Below are positions 20,447-29,943 of a DNA stretch of 64,000 nucleotides, in pieces. The notes under the pieces are model-generated. The model saw only the letters and a list, made by a program, of their open reading frames with translations. It made no database searches and was not told the DNA's origin. Position numbers and translations under genes: made by a program. Each line of letters opens with the position of its first letter. Position 1 is the first letter of the stretch. The DNA comes from Streptomyces sp. NBC_00376 (lineage in GTDB: Bacteria > Actinomycetota > Actinomycetes > Streptomycetales > Streptomycetaceae): assembly GCF_036077095.1 (NCBI RefSeq), contig NZ_CP107960.1:8060001-8124000 (forward strand), in the 5' to 3' direction.

Positions 20447-22648
20447 TCACAGCTCGTGGCCGAGCGCGGCGCCGAGCCGCGTCACCAGGTCGTACGCGGC
20501 ATCCGGGATCACCGTGCCGGGCGGGAACACGGCCGTCGCACCCGCCTCGTGCAGCGCCTCGACGTCCTGCGGCGGAATCACCCCGCCCACCACGATCATG
20601 ATGTCCTCCCGCCCCTCGGCCGCCAGCTCCTCGCGGAGCGCCGGCACCAGCGTGAGGTGCCCGGCAGCCAGCGAGGAGACGCCCACGATGTGCACGTCCG
20701 CCTCCACCGCCTGCCGCGCCACCTCGGCCGGCGTCTGGAACAGCGGGCCGACGTCCACGTCGAAGCCCAGGTCGGCGAAGGCGGTCGAGATCACCTTCTG
20801 GCCGCGGTCGTGGCCGTCCTGTCCCATCTTGGCGACCAGGATGCGCGGACGGCGCCCCTCGGCCTCCTCGAACCTGTCCACCAGCGCCCGGGTACGGTCC
20901 ACGGAAGGGGATTCACCTGCCTCGTTGCGGTACACACCGGAGATCGTACGGATCTGGCCCGCGTGCCTCCCGTACACCTTCTCCAGGGCGTCCGAGATCT
21001 CGCCCACGGTCGCCATCGCGCGTGCCGCGTCGACGGCCAGTGCCAGCAGATTGCCTTCGAGGCCGGGGCCGGGATCACGTTCGGCAGCGGCCGTCAGCGC
21101 CCGCAGCGCCGCTTGGCAGGCGGCCTCGTCGCGCTCCTGGCGCAGCCGGCGCAGCTTCTCGATCTGCTGGGCGCGGACCGAGGAGTTGTCGACCTTCAGC
21201 ACATCGATCTGCTCGTCGCTCTCCACCCGGTACTTGTTGACCCCGATCACCGGCTGGCGTCCGGAGTCGATCCGCGCCTGGGTGCGGGCCGCGGCCTCCT
21301 CCACCCGGAGCTTGGGGATGCCCGCGTCGATGGCCTGCGCCATGCCGCCCGCGGCCTCGACCTCCTCGATGTGCTGCCAGGCCCGGCGCGCCAGGTCGTA
21401 CGTCAGCTTCTCCACGTACGCGCTGCCGCCCCACGGGTCGATCACCCGGCCGGTGCCCGACTCCTGCTGGAGCAGCAGCTGGGTGTTCCGGGCGATCCGG
21501 GCGGAGAAGTCGGTCGGCAGGGCCAGCGCCTCGTCGAGCGCGTTGGTGTGCAGCGACTGGGTGTGCCCCTGGGTGGCGGCCATCGCCTCCACACAGGTCC
21601 GGGTGACGTTGTTGAACACGTCCTGCGCGGTCAGCGACCACCCCGAGGTCTGCGAATGGGTGCGCAGCGAGAGCGACTTGGCGTTCTTCGGCTCGAACTC
21701 CTTGACCAGCTTGGCCCAGAGCAGCCGGGCCGCCCGCAGCTTCGCGATCTCCATGAAGAAGTTCATGCCGATCGCCCAGAAGAACGACAGCCGCGGCGCG
21801 AACGCGTCCACGTCGAGACCGGCGTCCCGGCCGGCCCGCAGATACTCCACCCCGTCCGCGAGGGTGTACGCCAGCTCCAGATCGGCCGTCGCACCCGCCT
21901 CCTGGATGTGATAGCCGGAGATGGAGATCGAGTTGTAGCGCGGCATCTTCTGCGAGGTGTACGCGAAGATGTCGGAGATGATCCGCATCGAGGGCTTCGG
22001 CGGATAGATGTAGGTGTTGCGGACCATGAACTCCTTCAGAATGTCGTTCTGAATGGTCCCGGCCAGCTTCTCGGGCGGTACGCCCTGTTCCTCCGCCGCG
22101 ACGATGTACAGCGCGAGGACGGGGAGCACCGCGCCGTTCATCGTCATCGACACGGTCATCTTGTCCAGCGGGATGCCGTCGAAGAGCTGGCGCATGTCAT
22201 AGATCGAGTCGATCGCCACGCCCGCCATGCCGACGTCACCGGTCACCCGCGGGTGGTCGCTGTCGTAGCCGCGGTGGGTCGGCAGGTCGAAGGCGACGGA
22301 GAGACCCTTCTGCCCGGCCGCGAGGTTGCGGCGGTAGAAGGCGTTGGACTCCTCGGCCGTGGAGAACCCGGCGTACTGCCGGATCGTCCAGGGCTGGTTG
22401 ACGTACATCGTCGGGTACGGGCCCCGCAGATACGGGGCGATGCCCGGGTACGTACCGAGGAAGTCGAGCCCTTCGAGGTCGTGCCCGGTGTACAGCGGCT
22501 TGACCGCGATGCCTTCCGGGGTCTCCCACAGCAGATCGCCGTCGGAACTGCCGGAGGACTCCTTCACCGAGGCACGCCACTGGTCCTCGGACACCTCGGC
22601 GGCGCCGCCCGGACCGAGCTCGATGCCGGAGAAGTCGGGGATACGCAT
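20447..22648 (-). CDS. mutB: Methylmalonyl-CoA mutase large (catalytic) subunit
   Basis: 733 residues, normal for MutB. The N-terminal TIM barrel has the substrate and radical region [18 protein letters not shown] and [13 protein letters not shown]; the C-terminal B12 domain has DGHDRG (the DxHxxG motif whose His ligates cobalt) in [14 protein letters not shown]. It interconverts methylmalonyl-CoA and succinyl-CoA, linking propionate/odd-chain metabolism and polyketide extender supply to the TCA cycle. Its ATG shares one base with the mutA TAA (TAATG at 22646-22650), so translation is coupled. The longer frame to 22843 is shadow inside mutA. Confidence 0.96.
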   Translation of the reverse strand: MRIPDFSGIELGPGGAAEVSEDQWRASVKESSGSSDGDLLWETPEGIAVKPLYTGHDLEGLDFLGTYPGIAPYLRGPYPTMYVNQPWTIRQYAGFSTAEESNAFYRRNLAAGQKGLSVAFDLPTHRGYDSDHPRVTGDVGMAGVAIDSIYDMRQLFDGIPLDKMTVSMTMNGAVLPVLALYIVAAEEQGVPPEKLAGTIQNDILKEFMVRNTYIYPPKPSMRIISDIFAYTSQKMPRYNSISISGYHIQEAGATADLELAYTLADGVEYLRAGRDAGLDVDAFAPRLSFFWAIGMNFFMEIAKLRAARLLWAKLVKEFEPKNAKSLSLRTHSQTSGWSLTAQDVFNNVTRTCVEAMAATQGHTQSLHTNALDEALALPTDFSARIARNTQLLLQQESGTGRVIDPWGGSAYVEKLTYDLARRAWQHIEEVEAAGGMAQAIDAGIPKLRVEEAAARTQARIDSGRQPVIGVNKYRVESDEQIDVLKVDNSSVRAQQIEKLRRLRQERDEAACQAALRALTAAAERDPGPGLEGNLLALAVDAARAMATVGEISDALEKVYGRHAGQIRTISGVYRNEAGESPSVDRTRALVDRFEEAEGRRPRILVAKMGQDGHDRGQKVISTAFADLGFDVDVGPLFQTPAEVARQAVEADVHIVGVSSLAAGHLTLVPALREELAAEGREDIMIVVGGVIPPQDVEALHEAGATAVFPPGTVIPDAAYDLVTRLGAALGHEL

Positions 22649-24507
22649 TACGCCACATCCATACGGTCGAGAAGGGAGGAGAGCACGGCCACCACATCGG
22701 AGCCCGCGAAGACGTACTCGTCGACGCCGGCGTACTCGCCGGGCCGCCCGGCCAGGAACACCCGCTCGGCACCCGCCGACCGCAGTGCCCCGGCCACCGC
22801 TTCGGCTTGCTCGGCGTAGAGCGCGTCGCTGGAGCAGAGGCACGCCACGGTGGCCCCGCCGGCCCTGAAGGCGTCTGCGGCCGTGGTCGCGTCGACCGAG
22901 ACCGGGTCGTGGACCGGTTCGATGCCGCCGGCCTGGAACAGATTGGCGGCGAACGACGCCCGCGCGGTGTGCGCCGCGGCGGGGCCGAGCGCGGCGAGGA
23001 AGACCTTCGGCCGCTGCCCGGTCGCCGCGAGATGCGCGTCCGACCGGGCGCGCAGCGCCTCGAACGCCTCGGCCCGGCGGACCCTGGGCAGACCGCCCGG
23101 CGCGGCCGGTACGGCGGGGGACGGCTCACGCTCCACCGGCCGCTCCGCGAGCTGCGGGTACTCGCTGACCCCGGTGATCGGCTCCTTTCGACGCGCCAGA
23201 TCCTTGCTGCGCGCCGCCCAGGTGGCAGCCAGACGCTCGCCGATCATCCCCGAGCGGAGCGCGGCGGCCTGGCCGCCGGAGCGTTCGATCTCCTGGAAGA
23301 ACGACCAGGCGGCATCGGCGAGTTCGGTGGTGAGCCGCTCCACGTACCAGGAACCGCCCGCCGGGTCGATCACCCGGGCCAGGTGCGACTCCTCCAGCAG
23401 GATCGTCGAGGTGTTACGGGCGATGCGCCGGGCGAACGCGTCCGGCAGGCCCAGCGCGTGATCGAACGGCAGCACGGTGACGGAGTCGGCGCCGCCGACC
23501 CCCGCCCCCAGACACGCCAGCGTCGTGCGCAGCATGTTCACCCACGGATCGCGCCGCGTCATCATCACCGACGACGTCACCGCGTGCTGACGCTGCGCAC
23601 CGGCACCGGCGGCCCCGCACACCTCGGCCACCCGGGACCACAGCCGGCGCGCGGCCCGCAGCTTGGCGATGGTCAGGAACTGGTCGGCGGTCGCCGCGTA
23701 CCGGAACTCCAACTGCCCGCAGGCGTCCTCGACCGACAGTCCGGCGTCGGTCAGCGCCCGCAGCAGGGCGACACCGGTCGCCAGCGAAGCGCCCAGTTCC
23801 TCGGCCGCCGAACCGCCGGCCTCGTGGTACGGCAGCGCGTCGACGGTCAGCGCCCGCAGCCCGGGAAACTCCCGTGCGCACCGCTGCGCCCAGCGCACCG
23901 CGTCCGGAAGATCGGGATCGGCACCGCTGCGGGCTGCCTGCCCGAACGGGTCCGCGCCGAGGTTGCCACGCACGCTCCCCAGGTCGACGCCCCGCTCCGC
24001 GCAGATCCGCAGCAGCTCTTTCGCCGCGGCGTCGGTCTCGTCGCCGGCGTCGAGCACGACGGGAGCCAGATCCAGGTAGACCCCGTCCAGGGCCCCCGCC
24101 AGCGCGGACACCGGCACGCCCGCGGCACCGCCCACGGTCAGCCACAACGAGGTGACGCCGTTCTCCAGATCGGCGAGCACCGCCTCGTTGAGACGCGCGG
24201 GATCCGGCAGGGTGTGCCGCTGCCGCACGTCCCAGCCGCCCGCCGCGCTGCCCTCGGCCTTGCTGCCGCGGGTGAAGGGGGCGAAGCCCGGATATCCGGC
24301 ATCGGGCGCGCTGTCGCGCGAGGTGTAGAGGGGACGGGTGATGAGCCCGTCCTCCACCGTGGTGGACAGCGCTTCCTCGGCGGCCGAACCCGCGGCCTCC
24401 TTGCCCGACTTGCGCAGCACACCTTCGACGAGGTGTTGCCACTGCTCATGGGCGGGGGCGGGGAATTCGGCGGCCAACGAAAACCCGTCGGCAGGCAGGA
24501 CCGTCAT
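22648..24507 (-). CDS. mutA: Methylmalonyl-CoA mutase small subunit
   Basis: 619 residues, homologous to MutB but with a degenerate B12 domain: the DxHxxG motif is absent ([19 protein letters not shown] in its place), as expected for the non-catalytic subunit. Barrel segments such as [17 protein letters not shown] parallel those of MutB. It forms the heterodimer with MutB. First gene of the operon; ATG at 24507. It faces the HTH-TOBE regulator gene across a 217-base divergent gap. Confidence 0.95.
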   Translation of the reverse strand: MTVLPADGFSLAAEFPAPAHEQWQHLVEGVLRKSGKEAAGSAAEEALSTTVEDGLITRPLYTSRDSAPDAGYPGFAPFTRGSKAEGSAAGGWDVRQRHTLPDPARLNEAVLADLENGVTSLWLTVGGAAGVPVSALAGALDGVYLDLAPVVLDAGDETDAAAKELLRICAERGVDLGSVRGNLGADPFGQAARSGADPDLPDAVRWAQRCAREFPGLRALTVDALPYHEAGGSAAEELGASLATGVALLRALTDAGLSVEDACGQLEFRYAATADQFLTIAKLRAARRLWSRVAEVCGAAGAGAQRQHAVTSSVMMTRRDPWVNMLRTTLACLGAGVGGADSVTVLPFDHALGLPDAFARRIARNTSTILLEESHLARVIDPAGGSWYVERLTTELADAAWSFFQEIERSGGQAAALRSGMIGERLAATWAARSKDLARRKEPITGVSEYPQLAERPVEREPSPAVPAAPGGLPRVRRAEAFEALRARSDAHLAATGQRPKVFLAALGPAAAHTARASFAANLFQAGGIEPVHDPVSVDATTAADAFRAGGATVACLCSSDALYAEQAEAVAGALRSAGAERVFLAGRPGEYAGVDEYVFAGSDVVAVLSSLLDRMDVA

Positions 24508-24724
24508 GCCCAGATGCTAGGTCAGGGGGCTTGAGGGCAGCATGGGTTCCGCTTGTGACCTTGCCCTCTCCGGAGCGCACTTGATCCTTCACCCACCGTC
24601 GCGTAGCCGGCCCCGGCCCGGCCCGCCCCGGTACTTGGTGATTCCTCCAATGTGCCTGGCATTTGCTGCACATACCACTCGAATGGATTGCATCTGCCAT
24701 GACAGCTCGCATACCTTGTCGCGC

Positions 24725-25120
24725 ATGCAGTCCTACACAATCGGTCAGGCGGCACGCCTGCTCGGGGTCAGCCCCGACACGGCCCGCCGCTGGGCGGACG
24801 CCGGGAGGGTCGCCACCCACCGCGACGAGAGCGGCCGCAGGCTCATCGACGGCCGCGACCTGGCCGCATTCTCCATCGAGGTCGGCCAGGGCGCGGGCGG
24901 CGAGGACGACGCCTCGTACACCTCGGCCCGCAACGCCTTCCCGGGCATCGTCACCGCCGTGAAGCTCGGCGACGTCGCGGCCCAGGTGGAGATCCAGGCG
25001 GGCCCGCACCGCCTGGTGTCACTGCTCACCCGCGAGGCCGTCGAGGAACTGGGTCTGGAGGTCGGCATGCAGGCCACCGCCCGCGTGAAGTCCACCAACG
25101 TGCACATCGACCGCGTCTGA
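24725..25120 (+). CDS. HTH-TOBE (molybdate-type) transcriptional regulator
   Basis: 131 residues. The N-terminal MerR/excisionase-type helix-turn-helix is clear: YTIGQAARLLGVSPDTARRW then GRRLIDGRDLAAF. The C-terminal part (ARNAFPGIVTAVKLGDVAAQVEIQ to STNVHIDRV) is a TOBE/Mop domain that binds molybdate or tungstate. Such genes commonly sit in front of modABC in actinobacteria. Here the expected modA and modB are absent and only modC debris follows. The ATG at 24725 lacks a Shine-Dalgarno sequence, so a leaderless or weakly translated message is possible. Confidence 0.88.
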   Translation: MQSYTIGQAARLLGVSPDTARRWADAGRVATHRDESGRRLIDGRDLAAFSIEVGQGAGGEDDASYTSARNAFPGIVTAVKLGDVAAQVEIQAGPHRLVSLLTREAVEELGLEVGMQATARVKSTNVHIDRV

Positions 25121-25200
25121 CCGCGCGTCACGCACGGCACGCATCCACTTCAAGGAGTCACCTGACCCTGCCGACCACCCTAACCGGGCGGCGCACCGCT

Positions 25201-25450
25201 GCGGACGAGGGCGCCCACGGCGTCGCCCGCGGGTAGGCCCGGCGCGAGGCGCGGCAATGGCTCGACCGGCTGGGCGTCGGCCACCTCGCCCACCGCAAAC
25301 CCGCCCAGCTCTCCGGCGGCCGGGCCCAGCGCGTGGCCGTGGCCAGGGCGCTCGCCGCCCGCCGAAGCGGCGGCCGAGCTGGGGCTCGTCGAGGGGACCG
25401 CCGTACGGACGAGCATCAAGGCGACCGAGGTCACTGTCGTCGTGCACTGA
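25201..25450 (+). pseudogene. modC: Remnant of modC, molybdate ABC transporter ATPase
   Basis: Two pieces of an ABC ATPase survive in different frames. Frame of 25261: RREARQWLDRLGVGHLAHRK then PAQLSGGRAQRVAVARALAA, the ABC signature and the helix before Walker B, preceded by an in-frame TAG near 25232. About 25370-25450, in another frame: AAELGLVEGTAVRTS then IKATEVTVVVH and TGA, the end of a ModC TOBE domain. The Walker A half, the Walker B segment and most of the TOBE region are deleted. With the HTH-TOBE gene 80 bases upstream, this is what is left of a modABC operon. Confidence 0.75.
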
Positions 25451-25777
25451 GCGCGAGGATTCCCCGGCGCGGCGCGAGGTGGCCCGTTCCGTTCTGTTGC
25501 GTTACCAGGTGGGAATTCAAGGGCCGTCGTGGCGGTCCGTGCGCCGACCGGCGCCGCCCTTCGAGCCGGGATTCACAGAACACACCGCTATTGGTGTGGT
25601 GTGCCCCCTGACCTGGGTGGGGGCGGTTGCGATTTCACATTTCCTTTATCTCCGCGAGTGCCAACGATCGATTGTCGTCCGGCGTTTTACTTTGTCGATT
25701 TCCCGGCTGCGTGCGACGTTTGATCCGGCAAAAACGAATGAATTCGGATACGCGTCGGGAAAAAGGGGAAGTTCATC
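25451..25777 (+). other. AT-richer intergenic region before the phosphatase gene
   Basis: 327 bases between modC debris and the GTG at 25778. From about 25625 it is clearly richer in A and T than its surroundings (TTTCACATTTCCTTTATC, GTTTTACTTTGTCGATTTCC). It probably holds the phosphatase promoter; I cannot fix hexamers. No gene. Confidence 0.4.
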
Positions 25778-26575
25778 GTGCAGACCGCCAGGGCCGTCCC
25801 GGCATCCACCGTCCTCAATCTGCGCGACCTGGGTGGCATCGCCCTGGGCCCGGACCACCGGGTCCGGGCCGGCGTCGTGCTGCGGTCCGGTCAGCTCAGT
25901 GGGCTCGACGCGGCGCAGGACTCGCGGGTGGCCGCGCTCGGCATCCGTACCGTCGTCGATCTGCGGACCGCCGACGAGCGTGCCGCGGGCCCCGACCGGC
26001 TGCCGCCGGGCGCCCGGCTGTTCGTCGCCGATGTGCTCGGGGACAACCCGGGTGTGGCGCCCGCCCGGCTGCGCGCACTGCTCGCCGACCCCGTCGCGGC
26101 CGAGCGGCTGCTGGGCGGCGGAAAGGCGGAGGGGCTCTTCGCGGACACCTACCGGCAGATGGTGCTCTCGCCGGGTGCGTCCGCCGCCTACCGGGCCTTC
26201 GTCGAGACGGTCGCCGACGACCGGGCCCGCCCGGTGCTGTTCCACTGCACGGCCGGCAAGGACCGTACCGGCTGGGCCGCGGCCCTGCTCCTGATGATGC
26301 TCGGGGCGTCCCGCGAGGTCGTGCGCGCCGAGTTCCTCGCGGTGAATCCGGTGGTACGGGTCGCCTTCGCGCCGTACGTGCAGGCCTTCCTGGACGCGGG
26401 CGGCGATCCGGGGATCGCCTCCGCGATCACCGAGGTCCGCCCCCGCTACCTCGACACGGCGCTGGACGCGATGGATGAGCGATGGGGCGGACTCGACGGG
26501 TATGTGCGCGACGGCCTGCGCATTCCCGAAGTCGCGCTGGAGCGACTGCGTGCCGGGCTGGTGGTGCCTGCCTGA
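25778..26575 (+). CDS. Protein-tyrosine/serine phosphatase (low-specificity family)
   Basis: 265 residues. The C-x5-R active site is FHCTAGKDRTGWAAALLL, with nucleophile Cys157 and Arg163. The N-terminal NLRDLGGIALGPDHRVRAGVVLRSGQLS is the usual start of the Y_phosphatase3 group (PtpB and lipid phosphatase relatives). An upstream Asp near DVLGDN could be the general acid. Cytoplasmic. GTG at 25778, with AAAAGGGGAA upstream. Single gene; its target is unknown. Confidence 0.88.
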   Translation: MQTARAVPASTVLNLRDLGGIALGPDHRVRAGVVLRSGQLSGLDAAQDSRVAALGIRTVVDLRTADERAAGPDRLPPGARLFVADVLGDNPGVAPARLRALLADPVAAERLLGGGKAEGLFADTYRQMVLSPGASAAYRAFVETVADDRARPVLFHCTAGKDRTGWAAALLLMMLGASREVVRAEFLAVNPVVRVAFAPYVQAFLDAGGDPGIASAITEVRPRYLDTALDAMDERWGGLDGYVRDGLRIPEVALERLRAGLVVPA

Positions 26576-26601
26576 GCCGGAGCGATCGGCGTGCTCCGGG
26601 G

Positions 26602-26629
26602 TTGACTTGATACCCCTAGGGGGTATGTT
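26602..26629 (+). promoter_or_regulatory. Copper-type promoter: CsoR-like box between -35 and -10
   Basis: ATACCCC-TAG-GGGGTAT (26610-26626) is a perfect inverted repeat of the kind bound by the Cu(I) sensor CsoR. It sits between TTGACT (26602-26607, candidate -35) and TATGTT (26624-26629, candidate -10, 16-base spacer), so binding would block RNA polymerase. Copper induction of the next gene is the expected outcome. Confidence 0.72.
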
Positions 26630-26681
26630 GTGAGGCGTCGGGAAGCGCTGCCTCCCGGTCGACCCGATGGAGGAACCTGTC

Positions 26682-27626
26682 ATGAACAACGCACTGAAGA
26701 TCACCGCCTTCGCCACCGCGCTCGCCGCGACCTTCGGAACCGCGTACGGAGTGGGCAAGGGTGTCGACCCGCTGGTGGCCGCGGAGGACCGCCCCGCGCA
26801 GCAGCACGGTGGCCACGCCGGGGGAGAGGAGGGCGGGGCGAAGGCCGCGGCGGCGGACCACGCGCCCGGCGGGCTGCAGATCTCCGAGGGCGGCTACACG
26901 CTGGACCTGGAGGCACCGGTGGTCCGTGCCGGGGACCGGAGCGAGATCCGGTTCGCCGTCAAGGACGACAGCGGGCGCAAGGTCACCGCCTACCAGCGTG
27001 AGCACGGCAAGGAGTTGCATTTCATACTCGCCTCCACCGACCTCACCCGGTACCGGCACCTGCACCCCGTCCGGGCGGGCGACGGCACCTGGTCGACCCC
27101 CGTCGACCTCCCCGAAGCGGGCGGCTACCGGGTGTTCGCCGACTTCACCCCGGCGGCCGCAGGCGCCGAGAACCTCACGCTGGGCGCGGATCTGGCCGTC
27201 TCCGGGGCCTACCGCCCCGCCGCTCTCCCGGCCCCGGGCGCCACCGCCGAGGTGGACGGCTACCGCGTCGCTCTCGGCGGCGACCTCCGGGCCGGCCGGA
27301 GCGGCGAACTGAAGCTGACCGTCAGCAGGAACGGCCGTCCCGTCACCGATCTCCAGCCCTACCTCGGTGCGTACGGGCACCTCGTCGCCCTGCGCTCGGG
27401 CGACCTGGCCTATCTGCACGTCCACCCGAACGAGGGTGGCCCCGGTCCGGTGGTGTCCTTCACCGCGACGGCTCCCAGTGCCGGGGCGTACCGGCTCTTC
27501 CTCGACTTCAAGCACGAGGGCAAGGTGCGCACCGCGGCCTTCACCGTCCGGGTGGCGGAACCGGGCAACGACGGCGACGGACACCGGGGGAGCGAGGCCG
27601 GGGAGTCCGCCGGACACGCGCACTGA
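26682..27626 (+). CDS. Exported His-rich protein under a copper-type promoter
   Basis: 314 residues. N-terminal membrane anchor or signal (KITAFATALAATFGTAYGVG) then a His/Gly-rich linker (QQHGGHAGGEE). The body has two repeated beta-rich halves with His clusters: RYRHLHPV in the first and LAYLHVHPNEGG in the second; the C-terminus ends SAGHAH. The paired HLHP/HVHP motifs and the CsoR-type operator upstream suggest a periplasm-side copper-binding or copper-handling protein. ATG at 26682 with GGAGGA 7 bases before. No enzyme motif is recognised; the copper link is inferred from the operator and His content. Confidence 0.8.
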   Translation: MNNALKITAFATALAATFGTAYGVGKGVDPLVAAEDRPAQQHGGHAGGEEGGAKAAAADHAPGGLQISEGGYTLDLEAPVVRAGDRSEIRFAVKDDSGRKVTAYQREHGKELHFILASTDLTRYRHLHPVRAGDGTWSTPVDLPEAGGYRVFADFTPAAAGAENLTLGADLAVSGAYRPAALPAPGATAEVDGYRVALGGDLRAGRSGELKLTVSRNGRPVTDLQPYLGAYGHLVALRSGDLAYLHVHPNEGGPGPVVSFTATAPSAGAYRLFLDFKHEGKVRTAAFTVRVAEPGNDGDGHRGSEAGESAGHAH

Positions 27627-27759
27627 GGCGGTTGTCCGGTCCCCGGAACGGTGTTGTACCGAAGGGGGTTGCAATGCGGGTCCGTGCGGGCGCCGAGCCT
27701 CCCACGCCCCTGGGTATCGTGGAGGGACCGGATTACGAATCCTCCGAGAGGGGCGTACG

Positions 27760-28164
27760 TTGACCGAGCGCAAGCCTGCGGGCGTCAGCTTCGAATCATG
27801 GGTCGACAAGCAGATCCGGGAGTCCGAGCAGCGCGGCGACATCTCGCAGTTGCCGGGGTTCGGCAAGCCGCTCGACGCCATCGGGGCTCCCTATGACGAG
27901 AACTGGTGGATCAAGCAGAAACTCCAGCGCGAAGGGGTCTCGGTGCTCCCGCCGGCCCTGGCTCTGCGCAAGCAGGCGGAGGACGTGGCCGAATCCGTGT
28001 CCAAGGCGCGGACGGAGGCCGAGGTGCGGCGCATGCTGTCCGAGGTCAACGAGAAGATCGCGGCGGCCATCAGGCGGCCGCCGCCGGGCCCGCCGCTGAA
28101 CCTCAAGCCGTTCGACATCGACGCCGTGGTCGACGAATGGCGCACGGTGCGCGATCGGCCGTAG
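27760..28164 (+). CDS. DUF1992 (DnaJ-C28-like) family protein
   Basis: 134 residues. The family core is clear: SWVDKQIRESEQRGDISQLPGFGKPL, where the GD-x-L-pGkGkPL pattern is the signature, followed by helices (ALALRKQAEDVAESV) and KPFDIDAVVDEW. Function in bacteria is unknown; the eukaryotic relatives are fused to J domains. The TTG at 27760 is chosen because GAGAGGGGCG precedes it and the family begins directly after. Soluble, cytoplasmic. Confidence 0.82.
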   Translation: MTERKPAGVSFESWVDKQIRESEQRGDISQLPGFGKPLDAIGAPYDENWWIKQKLQREGVSVLPPALALRKQAEDVAESVSKARTEAEVRRMLSEVNEKIAAAIRRPPPGPPLNLKPFDIDAVVDEWRTVRDRP

Positions 28165-28230
28165 CGCCCGGCGGGCCGGTGGCCGGCTCGCGGGTGGGTG
28201 TCCAGCAGCCGGATGCGTAATACTCCATCC

Positions 28231-28722
28231 ATGAAATCGAGCATTACGCGTCGGGGCGGCGAGGCGCTGCGGGAGACCGTGAGCATCAGGCGTGCCACCG
28301 CCCGGGACGCGAAGCGGCTCACCCGGCTGGTCAGGAGCTCCCGCGCCTACGAGGGGCACTATGCCGCCATGGTCGCCGGATACCGGGTGGGCCCCGACTA
28401 CATCGAGACCCATCGGGTCTTCGTGGCGGTGGAGACCGGCTCCGAGCGGGTGCTGGGTTTCTACGCGCTCGTTCTCGAGCCGCCGGAGCTCGACCTCATG
28501 TTCGTCGCCGACGACGCGCAGGGACGCGGCATCGGGCGGCTGCTCGTCGGGCATCTGCGCGCAGAGGCGGAACGCGTCGGCCTCACCGGGGTCCGCGTCG
28601 TCTCGCACCCGCCCGCCGAAGGCTTCTACCGGAGTGTGGGTGCCCGGCGGACCGGCACCCTGGCCGCCACCCCGCCCGCGGTGATGTGGGACCGGCCCGA
28701 GCTGCTGCTGCCGGTCGCCTGA
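28231..28722 (+). CDS. GNAT family N-acetyltransferase
   Basis: 163 residues from the ATG at 28231. Single GNAT fold: SIRRATARDAKRLTRLV, then FYALVLEPPELDLMFVA, acetyl-CoA loop DAQGRGIGRLLVGHL, and EGFYRSVGARRTG at the end. Substrate unknown. A GTG at 28279 is an alternative start. TAATAC (28218-28223) lies 7 bases before the ATG and no ribosome site is seen, so the message may be leaderless. Confidence 0.78.
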   Translation: MKSSITRRGGEALRETVSIRRATARDAKRLTRLVRSSRAYEGHYAAMVAGYRVGPDYIETHRVFVAVETGSERVLGFYALVLEPPELDLMFVADDAQGRGIGRLLVGHLRAEAERVGLTGVRVVSHPPAEGFYRSVGARRTGTLAATPPAVMWDRPELLLPVA

Positions 28723-28734
28723 TCCGGGGCGACA

Positions 28735-28778
28735 GGGAGCCCGGCCGGGACGCGTGCGCGAACCCCGGCCGAACTCCC
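28735..28778. terminator. Stem-loop between convergent GNAT and VOC genes
   Basis: GGGAG-CC-CGGCCGGG (28735-28749) pairs with CCCGGCCG-AA-CTCCC (28764-28778): 8 bp plus 5 bp separated by a 2x2 internal loop. Confidence 0.6.
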
Positions 28779-28794
28779 TTGTCAGGACGCCGTG

Positions 28795-29184
28795 TTACGA
28801 GGGGAAGCCGCCGTACGGGCGCGTGATGATCTCCATGGCGTGACCGGCGGGATCGAGGAAGTACACGCCTCGGCCGCCGTCGTTGTGGTTGATCTCGCCC
28901 GGCTGCTTCTTGTGCGGATCCGCGAAGTACGCGACCCCGAGCTCCTTGATGCGGGCGTACGCGGTGTCGAACTCCGCCTCCGAGATGAGGAAGGCGTAGT
29001 GCTGCACGGTGATCGAGGCTTCGGGAATGGTCGCGAAGTCCAGCGTGACCCCGTTCGCGGTGGTGACCGGGATGAACGGGCCCCATTCCTCGCCGATTTC
29101 GAGCCCCAGTATGTCCGCCAGGAACTCGGCGGACTTCCGGTTGTCCCGGGAGTGGATGATGGTGTGATTCAACTCGACTGACAC
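28795..29184 (-). CDS. VOC (glyoxalase/dioxygenase-fold) family protein
   Basis: 129 residues. Starts VELNHTIIHSRDNRKSAEFLA, with the first metal-position His in NHTII, and ends GVYFLDPAGHAMEIITRPYGG with the Glu of HAMEII. These are the typical metal-ligand places of the vicinal oxygen chelate fold. It could be a dioxygenase-like or resistance-type protein; nothing fixes the substrate. GTG at 29182-29184 with GGAGG 8 bases before. Cytoplasmic. Confidence 0.85.
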   Translation of the reverse strand: MSVELNHTIIHSRDNRKSAEFLADILGLEIGEEWGPFIPVTTANGVTLDFATIPEASITVQHYAFLISEAEFDTAYARIKELGVAYFADPHKKQPGEINHNDGGRGVYFLDPAGHAMEIITRPYGGFPS

Positions 29185-29403
29185 TGTGGAATGCCTCCAA
29201 CGGGCATCTCACGGGCACCTCCACGCCTCACCCGGCCGGTGACCGACGCGCGATGCCGTACCAAAATCCTAGGCGAGGTCGAACTGATCGTCGAGGTTCG
29301 GGCGAACGGATCCGGCCACCGCCACCGCCACGGCCCCGGTGACCGGTTACGGTGGGGGAGGGAGGAAGGTGAAGTACTCCGGGTATTCGGACGGAGGCTC
29401 CCG

Positions 29404-29916
29404 GTGACCTCGACAGCACGTCTTCCCGACGCCCAGGGCCGCGGAGGCCGCGACGAGACGCCCGAGGAACGGGCGGACCGGCGATGGACCGATCTGCTCC
29501 AGGAACTGCGCGTGGCCCAGACCGGCGTCCAGATCCTGTTCGGCTTCCTGCTCGCCGTCGTCTTCCAGCCCCGCTTCGGTGAACTCTCGGACACCGACCG
29601 CACCATCTACGTGGTCACGGTGATGCTGGGATCGGCCACCGCCGCCGCTCTGATCGGGCCCGTTTCGTACCACCGGCTGCTCACCGGGCGGCGGCTCAAA
29701 CCGCAGACGGTCGCCTGGGCGTCACGGATGACCGTGCTCGGGCTCGTCCTGCTGTTCTGCACCATGTGCTCCACCCTGCTGCTCATCCTGCGGGTGGCCC
29801 TGCACAACTCCGTCGCGCTGTGGCTGGTCGGTGCGATGGCGCTGTGGTTCCTGATCTGCTGGTTCGTCTTTCCGGCCTGGGCGCTGGCCCGCTTCTCGTC
29901 CGTACGCGGGAAATGA
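29404..29916 (+). CDS. Four-helix integral membrane protein (DUF6328-like)
   Basis: 170 residues. Polar N-terminal part (PEERADRRWTDLLQELRVAQTG) then four hydrophobic segments: QILFGFLLAVVFQPRF, YVVTVMLGSATAAALIGPV, MTVLGLVLLFCTMCSTLLLI and ALWLVGAMALWFLICWFVF. The RVAQTGVQILFGFLL segment is characteristic of a family common in Streptomyces with no known function. GTG at 29404 behind GGAGG. The frame is open from 29191 but that part is not conserved-looking. Confidence 0.8.
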   Translation: MTSTARLPDAQGRGGRDETPEERADRRWTDLLQELRVAQTGVQILFGFLLAVVFQPRFGELSDTDRTIYVVTVMLGSATAAALIGPVSYHRLLTGRRLKPQTVAWASRMTVLGLVLLFCTMCSTLLLILRVALHNSVALWLVGAMALWFLICWFVFPAWALARFSSVRGK

Positions 29917-29943
29917 CCGGCGGCCGACGAGAGGTTGACCGGG

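Noticed and set aside
25257..26294. A 345-codon frame over the modC scraps and phosphatase gene
   Set aside because: Out of frame with the phosphatase active site and composed of Pro/Arg/Ser shadow sequence.
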